A DNA stretch of 51,078 nt, taken from contig JALZUE010000079.1 of NCBI GenBank assembly GCA_023301705.1, forward strand, positions 1 through 51,078, in the 5' to 3' direction. The translations under genes and the position numbers were made by a program. Position 1 is the stretch's first letter. Each line of letters opens with the position of its first letter. Positions 42,245 to 51,078 of this stretch are shown here, piece after piece. The notes under the pieces are model-generated. The model did not search any database. It was not told the DNA's origin and was given only the letters and a program-made list of their open reading frames with translations. This DNA comes from Alteromonadaceae bacterium. Its GTDB lineage: Bacteria; Pseudomonadota; Gammaproteobacteria; Enterobacterales; Alteromonadaceae.

Positions 42245-45200
42245 CTATTTTTTATAAAGTCCGCGAATAAGTGAAAGTATATCTTCTTTAATTAAATACA
42301 GCGAAGGAATTAAAAACAATGTAATAACAGTAGCGAATAATATGCCAAAACCTAATGAAATTGCCATCGGAATAATAAACTGTGCTTGTAAGCTGGTTTC
42401 AAAGTACAGCGGAAAAACGCCAAAGAAAGTAGTTAATGATGTGAGTAATATCGCTCTAAAACGTTGCTGACCTGCTTGCATAACCGCATCTTTAATTCTT
42501 ATACCTTGTGCCTTAGCTCTATTAATAAAATCAACCATAATTAGGCTGTCATTAACAACAACACCAGTAAGCGCAATAAAACCATACATAGACATCATAT
42601 TAATTGTTTTTGCGAATATATAATGCCCCCATATTGCACCAATAATACCAAAGGGGATCACCGACATAATCACTAACGGTTGGATATAAGATTTTGTTGG
42701 TATAGCAATTAGGCCATAAATTAAAAACAAAGCACCAATTAACGCAAATTTTAATTGACGAATCAGTTTTTCTTGCTCATTACTTGCGCCTTCTAAACCA
42801 AATTCAACTAATGGGTAATTCGACAATATAGCAGGAATGGTCTCATCGTCCATTTCGGCCAATACTTTACGCGATTCAACTTTTGCCGAATCAATATCGG
42901 CAGATATAGTAATGGTACGTTTTTGGTTAATACGTTCAATAGTAGAAAAACCCTGGCCTATGGCTATATCAGCCACTTGATAAAACGGTACTTCATGTAA
43001 TTCGCCATCAGCATTATTTGAAGGTAATTTGATCCACATATTTTCTAAATCAGAAAGCGATAGCCTATCTTCTTCCGGGTAACGTATCATCACTTTTAGT
43101 TCATCACGACCTCGCTGAATACGTTGTGCTTCTTCGCCAAAAAAGGCTTGTCTAACTTGTTTACCTAATTCAGCAAGCGTTAAGCCTAACGCTTCTGCTT
43201 CGGGTTTTATCGCCAGTTTAATTTCTTGTGTACCACGGCTAAACGAAGTGCGAATATCGTAAACACCATCATATTCACGTAACGCATCCATAATTTCAGT
43301 ACTAGCTTCTTCTAATTGCTGATCGTGTTGCCCTGATAACTGAAACGATAATGCAGCGCCACCACCGGTGTTTACACTAGCAAAAATACGTAAATCTCGA
43401 ACACCAGCCAACTCACCTATTTGCTCACGCCAATGTTTTTCAATATCGTATGAGGAAACACTGCGCTGCTCTTTTTTAACAAGCTCAAGCACAAAAGCCG
43501 CACCTGTATCCCCTTCAGTAAAAATCATTAAATTCTTTAAAATGTTTTCACCTGTTTCTTGCTTTTCTTTTTCTACCATTGCCAAGGCAGCAGCATTAAT
43601 ATCATCAATCACCTTATTACGTTGCTCTATTGAGCTACCGTCGGTTAAAGCAACATAGGCTTCAATAAAGTCACTAGGTACGACAGGAAACACTTCTGTT
43701 TTCACTTGCGAACTAGCAATTAAGCCAAATGATATAATAAGCACAGCAAAAAAAGCCGCCATTGTTGTGTATCTAGCGGTTAACGCTTTATTTAATAAAG
43801 GTAAATATTTTTTCTGAATAAACTTTGCTAAGCCTTTCTTAAATACCAGCTGTATACGCTCAAGCCAGTTAGCATTTTCTTCAGTTATGGGTACATATTT
43901 CATATGTGCTAAATGGGCAGGTAAAATCCATTTAGACTCAATCAGTGAAAAAATTAAACAATAAGAAACAACCAAAGCAATAGATTGAAAAAAGCCTGAC
44001 AACGATGAATCTATTGCCAGTAAGGGAGTAAAAGCAGCAATAGTCGTTAAAACACCAAACGTTGCAGGCATAGCAACATTCAGTGTTCCTTGAATAACAT
44101 TCTCTGTTGAGTGGCCTTTTTCTTCTATTTCACTGTAAATACTTTCACCAATCACAATGGCGTCATCAACCACAATACCTAGCACCATAATGAAAGCAAA
44201 TAAACTTAATAAGTTAATAGACACAGCCCATTCACCTGCTAACGGCATTAACATGACAGCACCCATGAAACTAATAGGAATACCTAGCATTACCCAAAAT
44301 GCCACACGTAAACGTAAAAACAAGGTCAATACTATAAACACTAATACCGCACCAATAGCTAAATTACTTAACATCATATCTAAACGTTCAGATAAGTAAT
44401 AAGAGCTATCGCCCCATATTGAAATACTCACCCCTTTAGGTAATTGCGCTTGTTTAGCGGCTACATATTCTTTGACTTCTTTCGCAATCGCTAAATCATT
44501 TTGGTTGGCTGTTGATTCAACAACAACACTAGTCGTTTGTTGACCATTAAAATACGCAAAACCATCGCCCTCAACAAAACCATCAATGATATTAGCAACA
44601 TCAGCTAAATATAAACGTATGCCATTTTCATCGGTACGCAGTAATAAGTTTCCGTAATGTTCACCTGTATAAACTTGGCCTTGGGTACGTAATAAAATAT
44701 CTCCACCTTGAGTTTTTATTTTGCCACCTGGTAAATCAACCGACGATTGACGAATAGCTTGAGCAATATCATCAAAGGTTAAGTCATACTCACGTAGTTT
44801 TTCATCAGACACTTCAATGCTAATTTCATAATCACGCTTTCCTACTACTCTGGCTGAATTCACACCCGGTAATAACAAAATTTCATCACGCACTGTTTGA
44901 GCAAGTTCTTGTCTTGCTTTACGATCTAAGTCACCACGAACCGACAACCATAATACTTCGTCTTTAAATTCAGTCTTAAGAACAACCGGTGTTTCTATTT
45001 CTTCGGGGAATGTAGTTATCGCATCAACTAAGGCTTGAACTTCGTCGAGTTTTTCAGAAATAGGTACGCCATAACTTAATTCTAAATTAACCTCACCACG
45101 CCCTTCTCTTGCTGTGGCCGTTATTTCTTTGATGCCTTCAAGATCTTCTAATGCTTCTTCTATGCGAAGAATAACAGATGATTCAACCTCTTCAGGTGAT

Positions 45201-45406
45201 GCTCCTAAATGATCAACAGTAACGCTGATAATATTGGGGTTAAATTCAGGAAATAATTTTTTTTCAATAGTAAAATACGATGCAATACCTGAAACCAAAA
45301 TTAACACCATTAAAAGGTTGGCTGCCACAGGGTTATTAGCAAACCATGCAATAATGCCTTTAGCTTTTACTGTTTGTACAGGTAGATTTGACGAAGAAGA
45401 TGGCAT
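42245..45406 (-). CDS. RND family efflux transporter, AcrB/HAE type
   Basis: A 1053-residue inner-membrane proton-driven pump, the usual size for the family. After a cytoplasmic start, the first membrane segment (about 26-46) is followed by a large periplasmic loop. A second large loop follows later in the symmetrical second half. Conserved segments include FPEFNPNIISVTV, GVVVNDSLIMVDFIN and VVDDAIVIGESIYSE, which carry the proton-relay Asp residues. The adaptor gene lies upstream with a 2-bp gap. The outer-membrane channel gene is absent. The substrate cannot be read. Confidence 0.93.
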   Translation of the reverse strand: MPSSSSNLPVQTVKAKGIIAWFANNPVAANLLMVLILVSGIASYFTIEKKLFPEFNPNIISVTVDHLGASPEEVESSVILRIEEALEDLEGIKEITATAREGRGEVNLELSYGVPISEKLDEVQALVDAITTFPEEIETPVVLKTEFKDEVLWLSVRGDLDRKARQELAQTVRDEILLLPGVNSARVVGKRDYEISIEVSDEKLREYDLTFDDIAQAIRQSSVDLPGGKIKTQGGDILLRTQGQVYTGEHYGNLLLRTDENGIRLYLADVANIIDGFVEGDGFAYFNGQQTTSVVVESTANQNDLAIAKEVKEYVAAKQAQLPKGVSISIWGDSSYYLSERLDMMLSNLAIGAVLVFIVLTLFLRLRVAFWVMLGIPISFMGAVMLMPLAGEWAVSINLLSLFAFIMVLGIVVDDAIVIGESIYSEIEEKGHSTENVIQGTLNVAMPATFGVLTTIAAFTPLLAIDSSLSGFFQSIALVVSYCLIFSLIESKWILPAHLAHMKYVPITEENANWLERIQLVFKKGLAKFIQKKYLPLLNKALTARYTTMAAFFAVLIISFGLIASSQVKTEVFPVVPSDFIEAYVALTDGSSIEQRNKVIDDINAAALAMVEKEKQETGENILKNLMIFTEGDTGAAFVLELVKKEQRSVSSYDIEKHWREQIGELAGVRDLRIFASVNTGGGAALSFQLSGQHDQQLEEASTEIMDALREYDGVYDIRTSFSRGTQEIKLAIKPEAEALGLTLAELGKQVRQAFFGEEAQRIQRGRDELKVMIRYPEEDRLSLSDLENMWIKLPSNNADGELHEVPFYQVADIAIGQGFSTIERINQKRTITISADIDSAKVESRKVLAEMDDETIPAILSNYPLVEFGLEGASNEQEKLIRQLKFALIGALFLIYGLIAIPTKSYIQPLVIMSVIPFGIIGAIWGHYIFAKTINMMSMYGFIALTGVVVNDSLIMVDFINRAKAQGIRIKDAVMQAGQQRFRAILLTSLTTFFGVFPLYFETSLQAQFIIPMAISLGFGILFATVITLFLIPSLYLIKEDILSLIRGLYKK

Positions 45407-45408
45407 GA

Positions 45409-46686
45409 CTAGTTACTCTGCGATACTGAAAATTTAGGCTTAGGCGTATCGTTCGCTTCAAAGTCTCTTACTCGTAATAACATCCCCTTTATAGGTAAGC
45501 TTAATTCTGTAGTAATTAACCGAGCATTTTCAGGCAAGCTATCTTGAGTATAAACATAATGTTTGTCGGTTCGAATAATATCGATTGATTGAATCATTAA
45601 CGTTTTTTGATGAGAAAATAAATACACCGTATTTTTCCCTATTACGGCACTACGAGGAATGCGAGTAACGTTGCTTAATGTTTTACCTTGAATTTCTGCT
45701 TGTACAAAGCTACCTACAGGTAAAGCACTTCGCTGTTCATTACCTTTCAAATTATAAGGATCATCAATCACCGCAACCACAAATTGTACTCGGCTTGTAT
45801 TATCAACCACGCCTTCACTACCTATTAAATGGGTAGTTCGCATATCAATTTTATGATTAGTAATGCTCGACAGCTCAACTTTACTTGTATTGACACTATT
45901 CACTTGTGTGTCTTTCATGACTTGTGCTTGTAATGACGGCAGTAAAATAAAAGGCATATCTTGCTGTTTTATCGGTAACCTTACTTTCGCCGTTTCAACA
46001 GAAATAATTGTTGCTAATGTATTACCTGAACTAACATATTGCCCTACGTCTACTTGAGTATTACGAATAATGGCATTGTAGGGTGCTTGAATAACTGTTC
46101 GAGATAATTGTATTTTAGCTGATTTAACAACTGCTTCAGCTAACGTTAATTCTGCCTGTGCTTTTTGTAATTGAGGAAGTCGAACAGCTAATACAGGTGC
46201 TGCTGACAACGCCTTTCCTGACAAACGCCACTCATCTTTTGCTTGTTTAACGCGCGCTTGTTCTTCTTGTAAATTTGCCTGTGCAATAGTTAAGCGAGCT
46301 TGAGCTTCTAATAAGGCAACCTGATAATCAGTATCATCAATGGTTAATAACCGATCACCTTTGGCAAAATACCCACCATCAGCAAACTTACTAGAAACTT
46401 GTATTATATTTCCCGCTACTTGCGCAGTTAATACTGATTCAGAAATTGCACTGACGTTACCTTGGCTAAAAATGGGAATACGTAAATCTTCTTTTTTTAT
46501 TTCAACCACTTTTACCAATTGAGGCTTTTGCTCAACCTCTATTTTTTCAGGCTCTGGTGCCAATGCTTTCATAATTGCATAAATAGCAAAACCAAAAGCA
46601 ATGATAAAAACAGGAATAAGAGTTTTTTTGACAGTAACTTTCATCGACGAATGCTGAGGGGAATTAGCATTATCAGGGTAGTTCAT
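45409..46686 (-). CDS. RND efflux periplasmic adaptor (HlyD family)
   Basis: The 425-residue adaptor starts at the ATG at 46686, with GGA six bases upstream. A GTG at 46719 would add 11 residues. After an N-terminal membrane anchor (about 26-44) comes the usual order: barrel/lipoyl domain (EKIEVEQKPQLVKVVEI to QGNVSAISESVLTAQVAGNI), helical hairpin (ALLEAQARLTIAQANLQEEQ) and beta-barrel (about 250-390). It links the pump to an outer-membrane channel. It ends two bases before the pump gene. A repressor gene was not seen next to it. Confidence 0.92.
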   Translation of the reverse strand: MNYPDNANSPQHSSMKVTVKKTLIPVFIIAFGFAIYAIMKALAPEPEKIEVEQKPQLVKVVEIKKEDLRIPIFSQGNVSAISESVLTAQVAGNIIQVSSKFADGGYFAKGDRLLTIDDTDYQVALLEAQARLTIAQANLQEEQARVKQAKDEWRLSGKALSAAPVLAVRLPQLQKAQAELTLAEAVVKSAKIQLSRTVIQAPYNAIIRNTQVDVGQYVSSGNTLATIISVETAKVRLPIKQQDMPFILLPSLQAQVMKDTQVNSVNTSKVELSSITNHKIDMRTTHLIGSEGVVDNTSRVQFVVAVIDDPYNLKGNEQRSALPVGSFVQAEIQGKTLSNVTRIPRSAVIGKNTVYLFSHQKTLMIQSIDIIRTDKHYVYTQDSLPENARLITTELSLPIKGMLLRVRDFEANDTPKPKFSVSQSN

Positions 46687-46823
46687 ATTAGATCCATTAA
46701 ATAAGGAGATACTGTTCACATTTTATGAACATTTTACATTAGCAATTATATTCTGTAAGGCTAACGGTTTTGTGTATTACTGTTCGAATAACACACAAAA
46801 AACACATTACCACAAAAGTGCAT

Positions 46824-47213
46824 TTATCGCTTTAAAAATTGCGACCAAGATATTAATAATTCACGGAAATCTTCTAATCCACACATAGCCTCAGCATTAT
46901 CGTCAATATCTAAACCTTGCTCAATTAAAGCTTCTGACATCTCAGCCGTTTCTCTGGCATTATCCCCCATGGTAATGTTTGCTTTAATAACCACATCTTG
47001 CTGATCGATAATTACGCTATATTCTTTGCCAGAGATCACAGTATCATTAATCTGTTTATGTTGAATCGCATCAAGTGTGTTTAACAATTCAGTAAATTTA
47101 TCAACATCTTTGCCAACCTCTATTTCTAACCAAGGTCCTAAAATTTGATGTTCAAAAGAAAATATTGCGCGAGTATTGCCTGTTGCAGGGTCAAGTTGAA
47201 ATTCATACTCCAT
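46824..47213 (-). CDS. yacL: YacL family (UPF0231) protein
   Basis: 129-residue acidic protein matching the YacL family: MEYEFQLDPATGNTRAIFSFEHQILGPWLEIEVG, then SGKEYSVIIDQQDVVIKAN, and MCGLEDFRELL near the C-terminus. The E. coli protein is about 120 residues and lies next to acnB as well, supporting the call. Function unknown. AAGGAAA precedes the ATG. It is divergent from acnB across 326 bp. Confidence 0.88.
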   Translation of the reverse strand: MEYEFQLDPATGNTRAIFSFEHQILGPWLEIEVGKDVDKFTELLNTLDAIQHKQINDTVISGKEYSVIIDQQDVVIKANITMGDNARETAEMSEALIEQGLDIDDNAEAMCGLEDFRELLISWSQFLKR

Positions 47214-47539
47214 AATGGTTTCCTTAATTGATGTAGTGACAGGTGCTACATTTTATATACTTAGCATCTAAGATAAGTTAATTGTAGCAAATATTAACGA
47301 ATGACAGCTGGTTACACAGTTGTTTTTATAAATATAGACAACTCATAAAACTTATAACGATTAAAAACTGTGAATGATCCTACTATAAATAATTTTATTA
47401 CTGTTATAAATCACATAAATATTGCTTATTTAGTCAAATGATTAGAAGTTAATGAAAATTAGAGTAAACTAAGATACAAATGTCCTGATGCCGATGATTT
47501 TAATGTCATTAGCAAATTAAAAGTTATAGAGAGTATACA
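47214..47539. other. 326-bp divergent yacL-acnB spacer
   Basis: This A+T-rich spacer must hold promoters for both genes; I cannot place them reliably. A CAGCTG/CAGTTG-like pair at about 47307-47330 is the only small symmetry seen. No ORF or terminator is visible. GAGAG lies eight bases before the acnB ATG. Confidence 0.4.
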
Positions 47540-50344
47540 ATGAACCTGTATTTAGAATATTTAGCGGAAATTGAAACCCGCAAAAATGATTTAGGATTGG
47601 CTCCGTTGCCAATTGATAGAAGTGACTTATTATCAGAAGTGATTGCTCAAATTAAAGATACAGAGCATGAACACAGAGAAAGCTCTCTTAACTTCTTTAT
47701 CTATAACACGCTACCGGGTACAACTAGCGCTGCTGGTGTTAAAGCTCAGTTTTTAAAAGAAATTGTTCTTGGTGAATTTGTCGTTGCTGAAATTTCAGTA
47801 GAATTTGCATTTGAATTACTTTCTCACATGAAAGGTGGTCCTTCAATTGAAGTATTACTTGATATCGCGTTAGGCAACAATGAAGCATTAGCTTTATCTG
47901 CAGCTGACGTATTAAAAACTCAAGTATTCTTATACGATGCTGACACTGCTCGTTTAGAAGCCGCTTTTAAAGCTGGTAATTCTGTTGCTAAAGCTATTTT
48001 AGAAAGCTACGCAAAAGCAGAGTTCTTCACTAAATTACCTGATATTCAAGAAAAAGTTGAAGTAGTTACTTACGTAGCTGGTGTTGGTGATATTTCTACC
48101 GATTTACTTTCTCCAGGTCATCAGTCGCACTCACGTGCTGACCGTGAGTTACACGGCCAATGTATGATCACGCCAGAAGCACAACAAGAAATGGTTACGC
48201 TACAAGAACAGCATCCTGGCAAAAAGCTAATGCTTGTTGCTGAAAAAGGTACTATGGGTGTTGGTTCATCTCGTATGTCTGGTGTTAACAACGTTGCTCT
48301 TTGGGCGGGTGAACAAGCTTCTCCATACGTTCCATTTATCAACATTGCTCCTGTAGTTGCTGGTACAAATGGTATTGCTCCTATCTTTCTTACGACTGTT
48401 GATGTAACAGGTGGTATTGGTCTTGATCTTAAAAACTGGGTTAAGAAAACTGATGCAAGCGGTAACACAGTTACTGACAAAAACGGTGACCCTGTTTTAG
48501 AAGAAGCTTACTCTGTAGCAACAGGTACTGTATTAACTATTGATACAAAAGCGAAAAAATTATACAACGGCGCTCAAGAATTAGTTGACGTATCTTCAGC
48601 TTTCACTCCACAAAAAATAGAGTCAATGAAAGCTGGTGGCTCTTACGCGGTAACTTTCGGTAAGAAGCTACAAACATTTGCTGCAGAAACATTAAATGTT
48701 GAAGCAACAGCTGTTTATGCATTATCTAAAGAAATTTCTCATGAAGGACAAGGTTTAACTGCTGTTGAGAAAATTTTCAACCGTAATGCAGTAGGCGTTG
48801 CTTCTGATGCTCCTTTACATGCTGGTTCTGACGTTCGTGTTAAAATTAACATTGTAGGTTCTCAAGATACTACCGGCCCTATGACTTGTCAGGAATTAGA
48901 AGCAATGGCTGCTTCTACTATTGCTACAGGTGTAGACGGTGCTTTCCAATCTGGTTGTCATACAGCTTCTGTATGGGACAACAAAGCAAAAGCAAATACA
49001 CCTAAGTTAATGGCATTCATGAACAAGTTCGGTGTAATCACTGCACGTGATCCGAAAGGCGTTTACCATTCAATGACTGACGTTATTCATAAAGTATTGA
49101 ATGATATTACTATTGATGATCGCGCTATTATCATTGGTGGTGACTCTCATACTCGTATGTCTAAAGGTGTAGCATTTGGTGCCGATTCAGGTACGGTTGC
49201 AATCGCACTTGCAACGGGTGAGTCTGCAATGCCAATTCCAGAGTCTGTAAAAGTTACTTTCAAAGGTAATATGAAAGACCACATGGATTTCCGTGATGTT
49301 GTTCATGCAACACAAGCACAAATGCTTAAGCAATTTGGTGGCGAAAACGTATTCCAAGGTCGTATCATTGAAGTACACATTGGTACACTTTTAGCTGACC
49401 AAGCATTTACGTTTACCGATTGGTCTGCAGAAATGAAAGCAAAAGCTTCTATCTGTATTTCAAATGACGAAACACTTATCAAGTCAATTGAACTTGCTAA
49501 GAACCGTATCCAAATCATGATCGACAAAGGTATGGAAAACGATGCAAACATGTTAACAGGCTTAATTGAACTAGCAGACGAACGTATTGCTGGTATCAAG
49601 TCTGGTGAGCAACCTGCATTAGCACCTGATGATGCTGCTAAATACTACGCTGAAGTTGTGATTGACTTAGACGCTATCGTTGAACCAATGATTGCTGATC
49701 CTGACGTAAACAACGAAGACGTTTCTAAGCGTTACACGCATGACGTTATTCGCCCAGTTTCATACTACGATGGTAAAGCGGTTGATTTAGGTTTTGTTGG
49801 TTCTTGTATGGTTCACAAAGGCGATATGCAAATCATCGCTCAAATGTTACGTAACCTTGAAAAGCAAAATGGTGCAATTGAATTTAAAGCTCCATTAGTT
49901 GTTGCTCCACCAACATACAACATTGTTGATGAGCTTAAAGCTGAAGGTGATTGGGATATTCTTAAGAAATATGCTGGTTTCGAATTTGACGATACTAACC
50001 CGAAAGGCGCAGCACGTACTAAATATGAAAACATCTTATACCTAGAACGCCCAGGTTGTAACTTATGTATGGGTAACCAAGAAAAAGCTGAACCAGGTGA
50101 TACGGTTATCGCTACTTCTACTCGTTTATTCCAAGGTCGTGTTGTTGCTGATACTGCTGAAAAGAAAGGTGAATCTTTATTAGGTTCAACGCCATTAGTA
50201 GTACTTTCAACTGTATTAGGTCGTTTTCCAACAATTGCTGAGTACCAAACAGCTGTTGAAGGCATCGATTTAACAAGTTTTGTACCGCCTACAGAAGAAA
50301 TGACAACGAAGTTTACTGCTGCTGTACCAGTAAAAAGAGTATAA
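47540..50344 (+). CDS. acnB: Aconitate hydratase B / 2-methylisocitrate dehydratase
   Basis: AcnB isomerises citrate to isocitrate in the TCA cycle and can act in the methylcitrate cycle. The 934-residue protein is about 70 longer than E. coli AcnB (865). The HEAT-like N-terminal domain (about 1-160) starts LYLEYLAEIETRK. The swivel domain contains GTMGVGSSRMSGVNN. The catalytic domains contain SGCHTASVWD, GGDSHTRMSKGVAFG and, for the [4Fe-4S] cluster, GSCMVHKGDM and PGCNLCMGNQEKA. Codon use looks optimised relative to neighbours (many CGT, GGT, AAC), as expected for a highly expressed gene. It stands alone with strong hairpins after the stop. Confidence 0.97.
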   Translation: MNLYLEYLAEIETRKNDLGLAPLPIDRSDLLSEVIAQIKDTEHEHRESSLNFFIYNTLPGTTSAAGVKAQFLKEIVLGEFVVAEISVEFAFELLSHMKGGPSIEVLLDIALGNNEALALSAADVLKTQVFLYDADTARLEAAFKAGNSVAKAILESYAKAEFFTKLPDIQEKVEVVTYVAGVGDISTDLLSPGHQSHSRADRELHGQCMITPEAQQEMVTLQEQHPGKKLMLVAEKGTMGVGSSRMSGVNNVALWAGEQASPYVPFINIAPVVAGTNGIAPIFLTTVDVTGGIGLDLKNWVKKTDASGNTVTDKNGDPVLEEAYSVATGTVLTIDTKAKKLYNGAQELVDVSSAFTPQKIESMKAGGSYAVTFGKKLQTFAAETLNVEATAVYALSKEISHEGQGLTAVEKIFNRNAVGVASDAPLHAGSDVRVKINIVGSQDTTGPMTCQELEAMAASTIATGVDGAFQSGCHTASVWDNKAKANTPKLMAFMNKFGVITARDPKGVYHSMTDVIHKVLNDITIDDRAIIIGGDSHTRMSKGVAFGADSGTVAIALATGESAMPIPESVKVTFKGNMKDHMDFRDVVHATQAQMLKQFGGENVFQGRIIEVHIGTLLADQAFTFTDWSAEMKAKASICISNDETLIKSIELAKNRIQIMIDKGMENDANMLTGLIELADERIAGIKSGEQPALAPDDAAKYYAEVVIDLDAIVEPMIADPDVNNEDVSKRYTHDVIRPVSYYDGKAVDLGFVGSCMVHKGDMQIIAQMLRNLEKQNGAIEFKAPLVVAPPTYNIVDELKAEGDWDILKKYAGFEFDDTNPKGAARTKYENILYLERPGCNLCMGNQEKAEPGDTVIATSTRLFQGRVVADTAEKKGESLLGSTPLVVLSTVLGRFPTIAEYQTAVEGIDLTSFVPPTEEMTTKFTAAVPVKRV

Positions 50345-50358
50345 GCAATAAGTAAACG

Positions 50359-50389
50359 TTTATTAGGCGTTCACTAAACGCCTAATAAA
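50359..50389 (+). other. AGGCGTT hairpin after acnB
   Basis: TATTAGGCGTT (50361-50371) and AACGCCTAATA (50377-50387) form an 11-bp stem with a 5-nt loop 17 bases after the acnB stop. A residues, not T residues, follow, so it may stabilise the mRNA end rather than terminate. Confidence 0.55.
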
Positions 50390-50390
50390 A

Positions 50391-50459
50391 TAAAAAGGTT
50401 ACTTGTATTAATCACGCAAATCAAAGTTTGCAACTGATTAACATAAGTAGCCTTTTTTG
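50391..50459. terminator. Long terminator between acnB and a small lipoprotein gene
   Basis: AAAAAGG at 50392 pairs with CCTTTTT near the 3' end. ACTT pairs with AAGT, TTAATCA with GATTAA-type sequence, and GCAAA with TTTGC nested inside. The T run after it gives intrinsic terminator character in both directions. Confidence 0.85.
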
Positions 50460-50505
50460 TTATCTAAATGCTATAAACGTAATGTAAAAACACCGCTGAG
50501 CTGGC

Positions 50506-50844
50506 TCAAGCCTTCTTACAGCGAATATTCGCAGATAATGAAGACATGATAAGGTTAGGAAATGATTTCCTGTCATCTACTCCCTCTATACCCTTTAACA
50601 CTTCTATCGTAAAACCGTAACTTCTACAAAGTTCATAAGCATGTCTCATCATAAATGTTGCTAACTGGCTAAACTGTGTATCAAGCTTAGAAACAACTTC
50701 AACATGATATTCATTGTCAGATAATTGTGTTTGTGCAAACTGCACGTTGTGATCAAAATCCCACCTAGAAGCACCATTAGGTATTTCAATAGCACTACAA
50801 GCACTTACCACAAACAACAACACACATAACATGAATAAACGCAT
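50506..50844 (-). CDS. Small lipoprotein of unknown function
   Basis: 112-residue product from the ATG at 50844, which has GGAG five bases upstream; a GTG at 50850 would add two residues. The signal ends in lipobox VSAC, with Cys at residue 16. The mature part is a small alpha/beta domain with a C-terminal Cys (CRSYGFTIEVLKGIEG, then IRCKKA). No family recognised. It converges on acnB, separated by two hairpins. Envelope location follows from the lipobox. Confidence 0.75.
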   Translation of the reverse strand: MRLFMLCVLLFVVSACSAIEIPNGASRWDFDHNVQFAQTQLSDNEYHVEVVSKLDTQFSQLATFMMRHAYELCRSYGFTIEVLKGIEGVDDRKSFPNLIMSSLSANIRCKKA

Positions 50845-50906
50845 AAACACTCCAACAATTGATAAAACTAGTTAAGCTTAGTTCGAGAAACTAATTTAGT
50901 ATACTA

Positions 50907-51078
50907 GGGGCTGTTGATCTTTCAGGGTTAATTTTTGTTCAAATTAAACGCTCTTTTAGCGCGGCATTTGTGATGTAACATAGTTATTCTATTTAAAGAG
51001 CAAGTAACAAAGCTAAAAATGCGTTTAAATGAATCGAAGACAGCATTGATGATAACTTTCTACTGCGTTATCGCTTAT
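50907..51078. other. Possible end of a mobile or dispersed element, cut by window edge
   Basis: After CTAG at about 50904 comes GGGGCTGTTGATCTTTC, then nested inverted repeats: TTAAACGC (50944-50951) with GCGTTTAA (51021-51028), and GCTCTTT (50950-50956) with AAAGAGC (50995-51001). An ATG at 51019 opens a frame still open at 51078 (MRLNESKTALMITF...). This resembles an IS or MITE terminus, but only one end is visible and no transposase is confirmed. Confidence 0.25.

Noticed and set aside
43368-45437. Several + strand frames inside the RND pump and adaptor
   Set aside because: They are antisense to two well-matched genes and show no domain.
48121-48480. 119-codon frame on the - strand inside acnB
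   Set aside because: It is a shadow of the strongly supported acnB frame; acnB codons are biased and the antisense frame has no ribosome site or family match.

Overview
The window looks like a chromosomal segment of a marine gammaproteobacterium of the Alteromonadales. The family-level guess is Colwelliaceae-like and is inference. It rests on the A+T-rich base composition, LPS and heptose genes, an AcnB/YacL pair, a GspA-type ATPase, OvoA, and gene products that resemble gammaproteobacterial proteins throughout. No rRNA, tRNA, CRISPR array, prophage or intact insertion sequence was seen. The genes are tightly packed and mostly housekeeping, with a few accessory cassettes.

Layout. 1-3.4 kb: the 3' part of a DNase II-type nuclease, hldE (LPS heptose precursor) and a divergent lpxL-type lipid A acyltransferase. 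3.4-10.5 kb: an envelope cassette related to E. coli yjfIJKL, in two consecutive operons. The first holds a lipoprotein, a double DUF350 membrane protein and a membrane-anchored spermidine-synthase-like enzyme. The second holds YjfI, PspA-like YjfJ, YjfK and a small RHH-like protein. Each operon is preceded by one or two 13-bp palindromes of the form GACAT-N3-ATGTC. 10.5-17.8 kb: a 225-bp hairpin-forming dispersed repeat, ygiF and ygiM, two glycosyltransferases, a Wzi-like outer-membrane protein and a small envelope protein. 17.8-23.0 kb: leuABCD behind a complete leucine attenuator, including a leader peptide with four consecutive Leu codons. 23.0-26.6 kb: a CsgG/DUF4810/DUF799 lipoprotein operon and a fused GspA-GspB secretion ATPase. 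26.8-36 kb: cca, ovoA (ovothiol), a TPR-GGDEF membrane protein with a degenerate GGDEF motif, a glutaredoxin, a NYN-domain protein, dbpA, a truncated haemoglobin and a VF530-type protein. 36-41 kb: a hypothetical protein, an ankyrin protein, topB, a GNAT acetyltransferase, a frameshifted AraC regulator and a PEBP protein. 41-47 kb: an aspartoacylase-like protein and an RND efflux pair. 47-51 kb: yacL, acnB, a small lipoprotein, and at the right edge a possible end of a mobile element.

How the genes relate. hldE, ygiF, ygiM and cca have the same relative order and strands as in the E. coli hldE-glnE-ygiF/ygiM-cca region. The window therefore looks like that ancestral neighbourhood expanded by inserted cassettes; glnE is not present. 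Many of the inserted genes act on the envelope: lipid A, glycosyl transfer, Wzi, lipoproteins, PspA/DUF350, GspAB and RND efflux. The most promising candidate for an under-described system is the two-operon yjf-like/aminopropyltransferase cassette with its shared palindromic sites.
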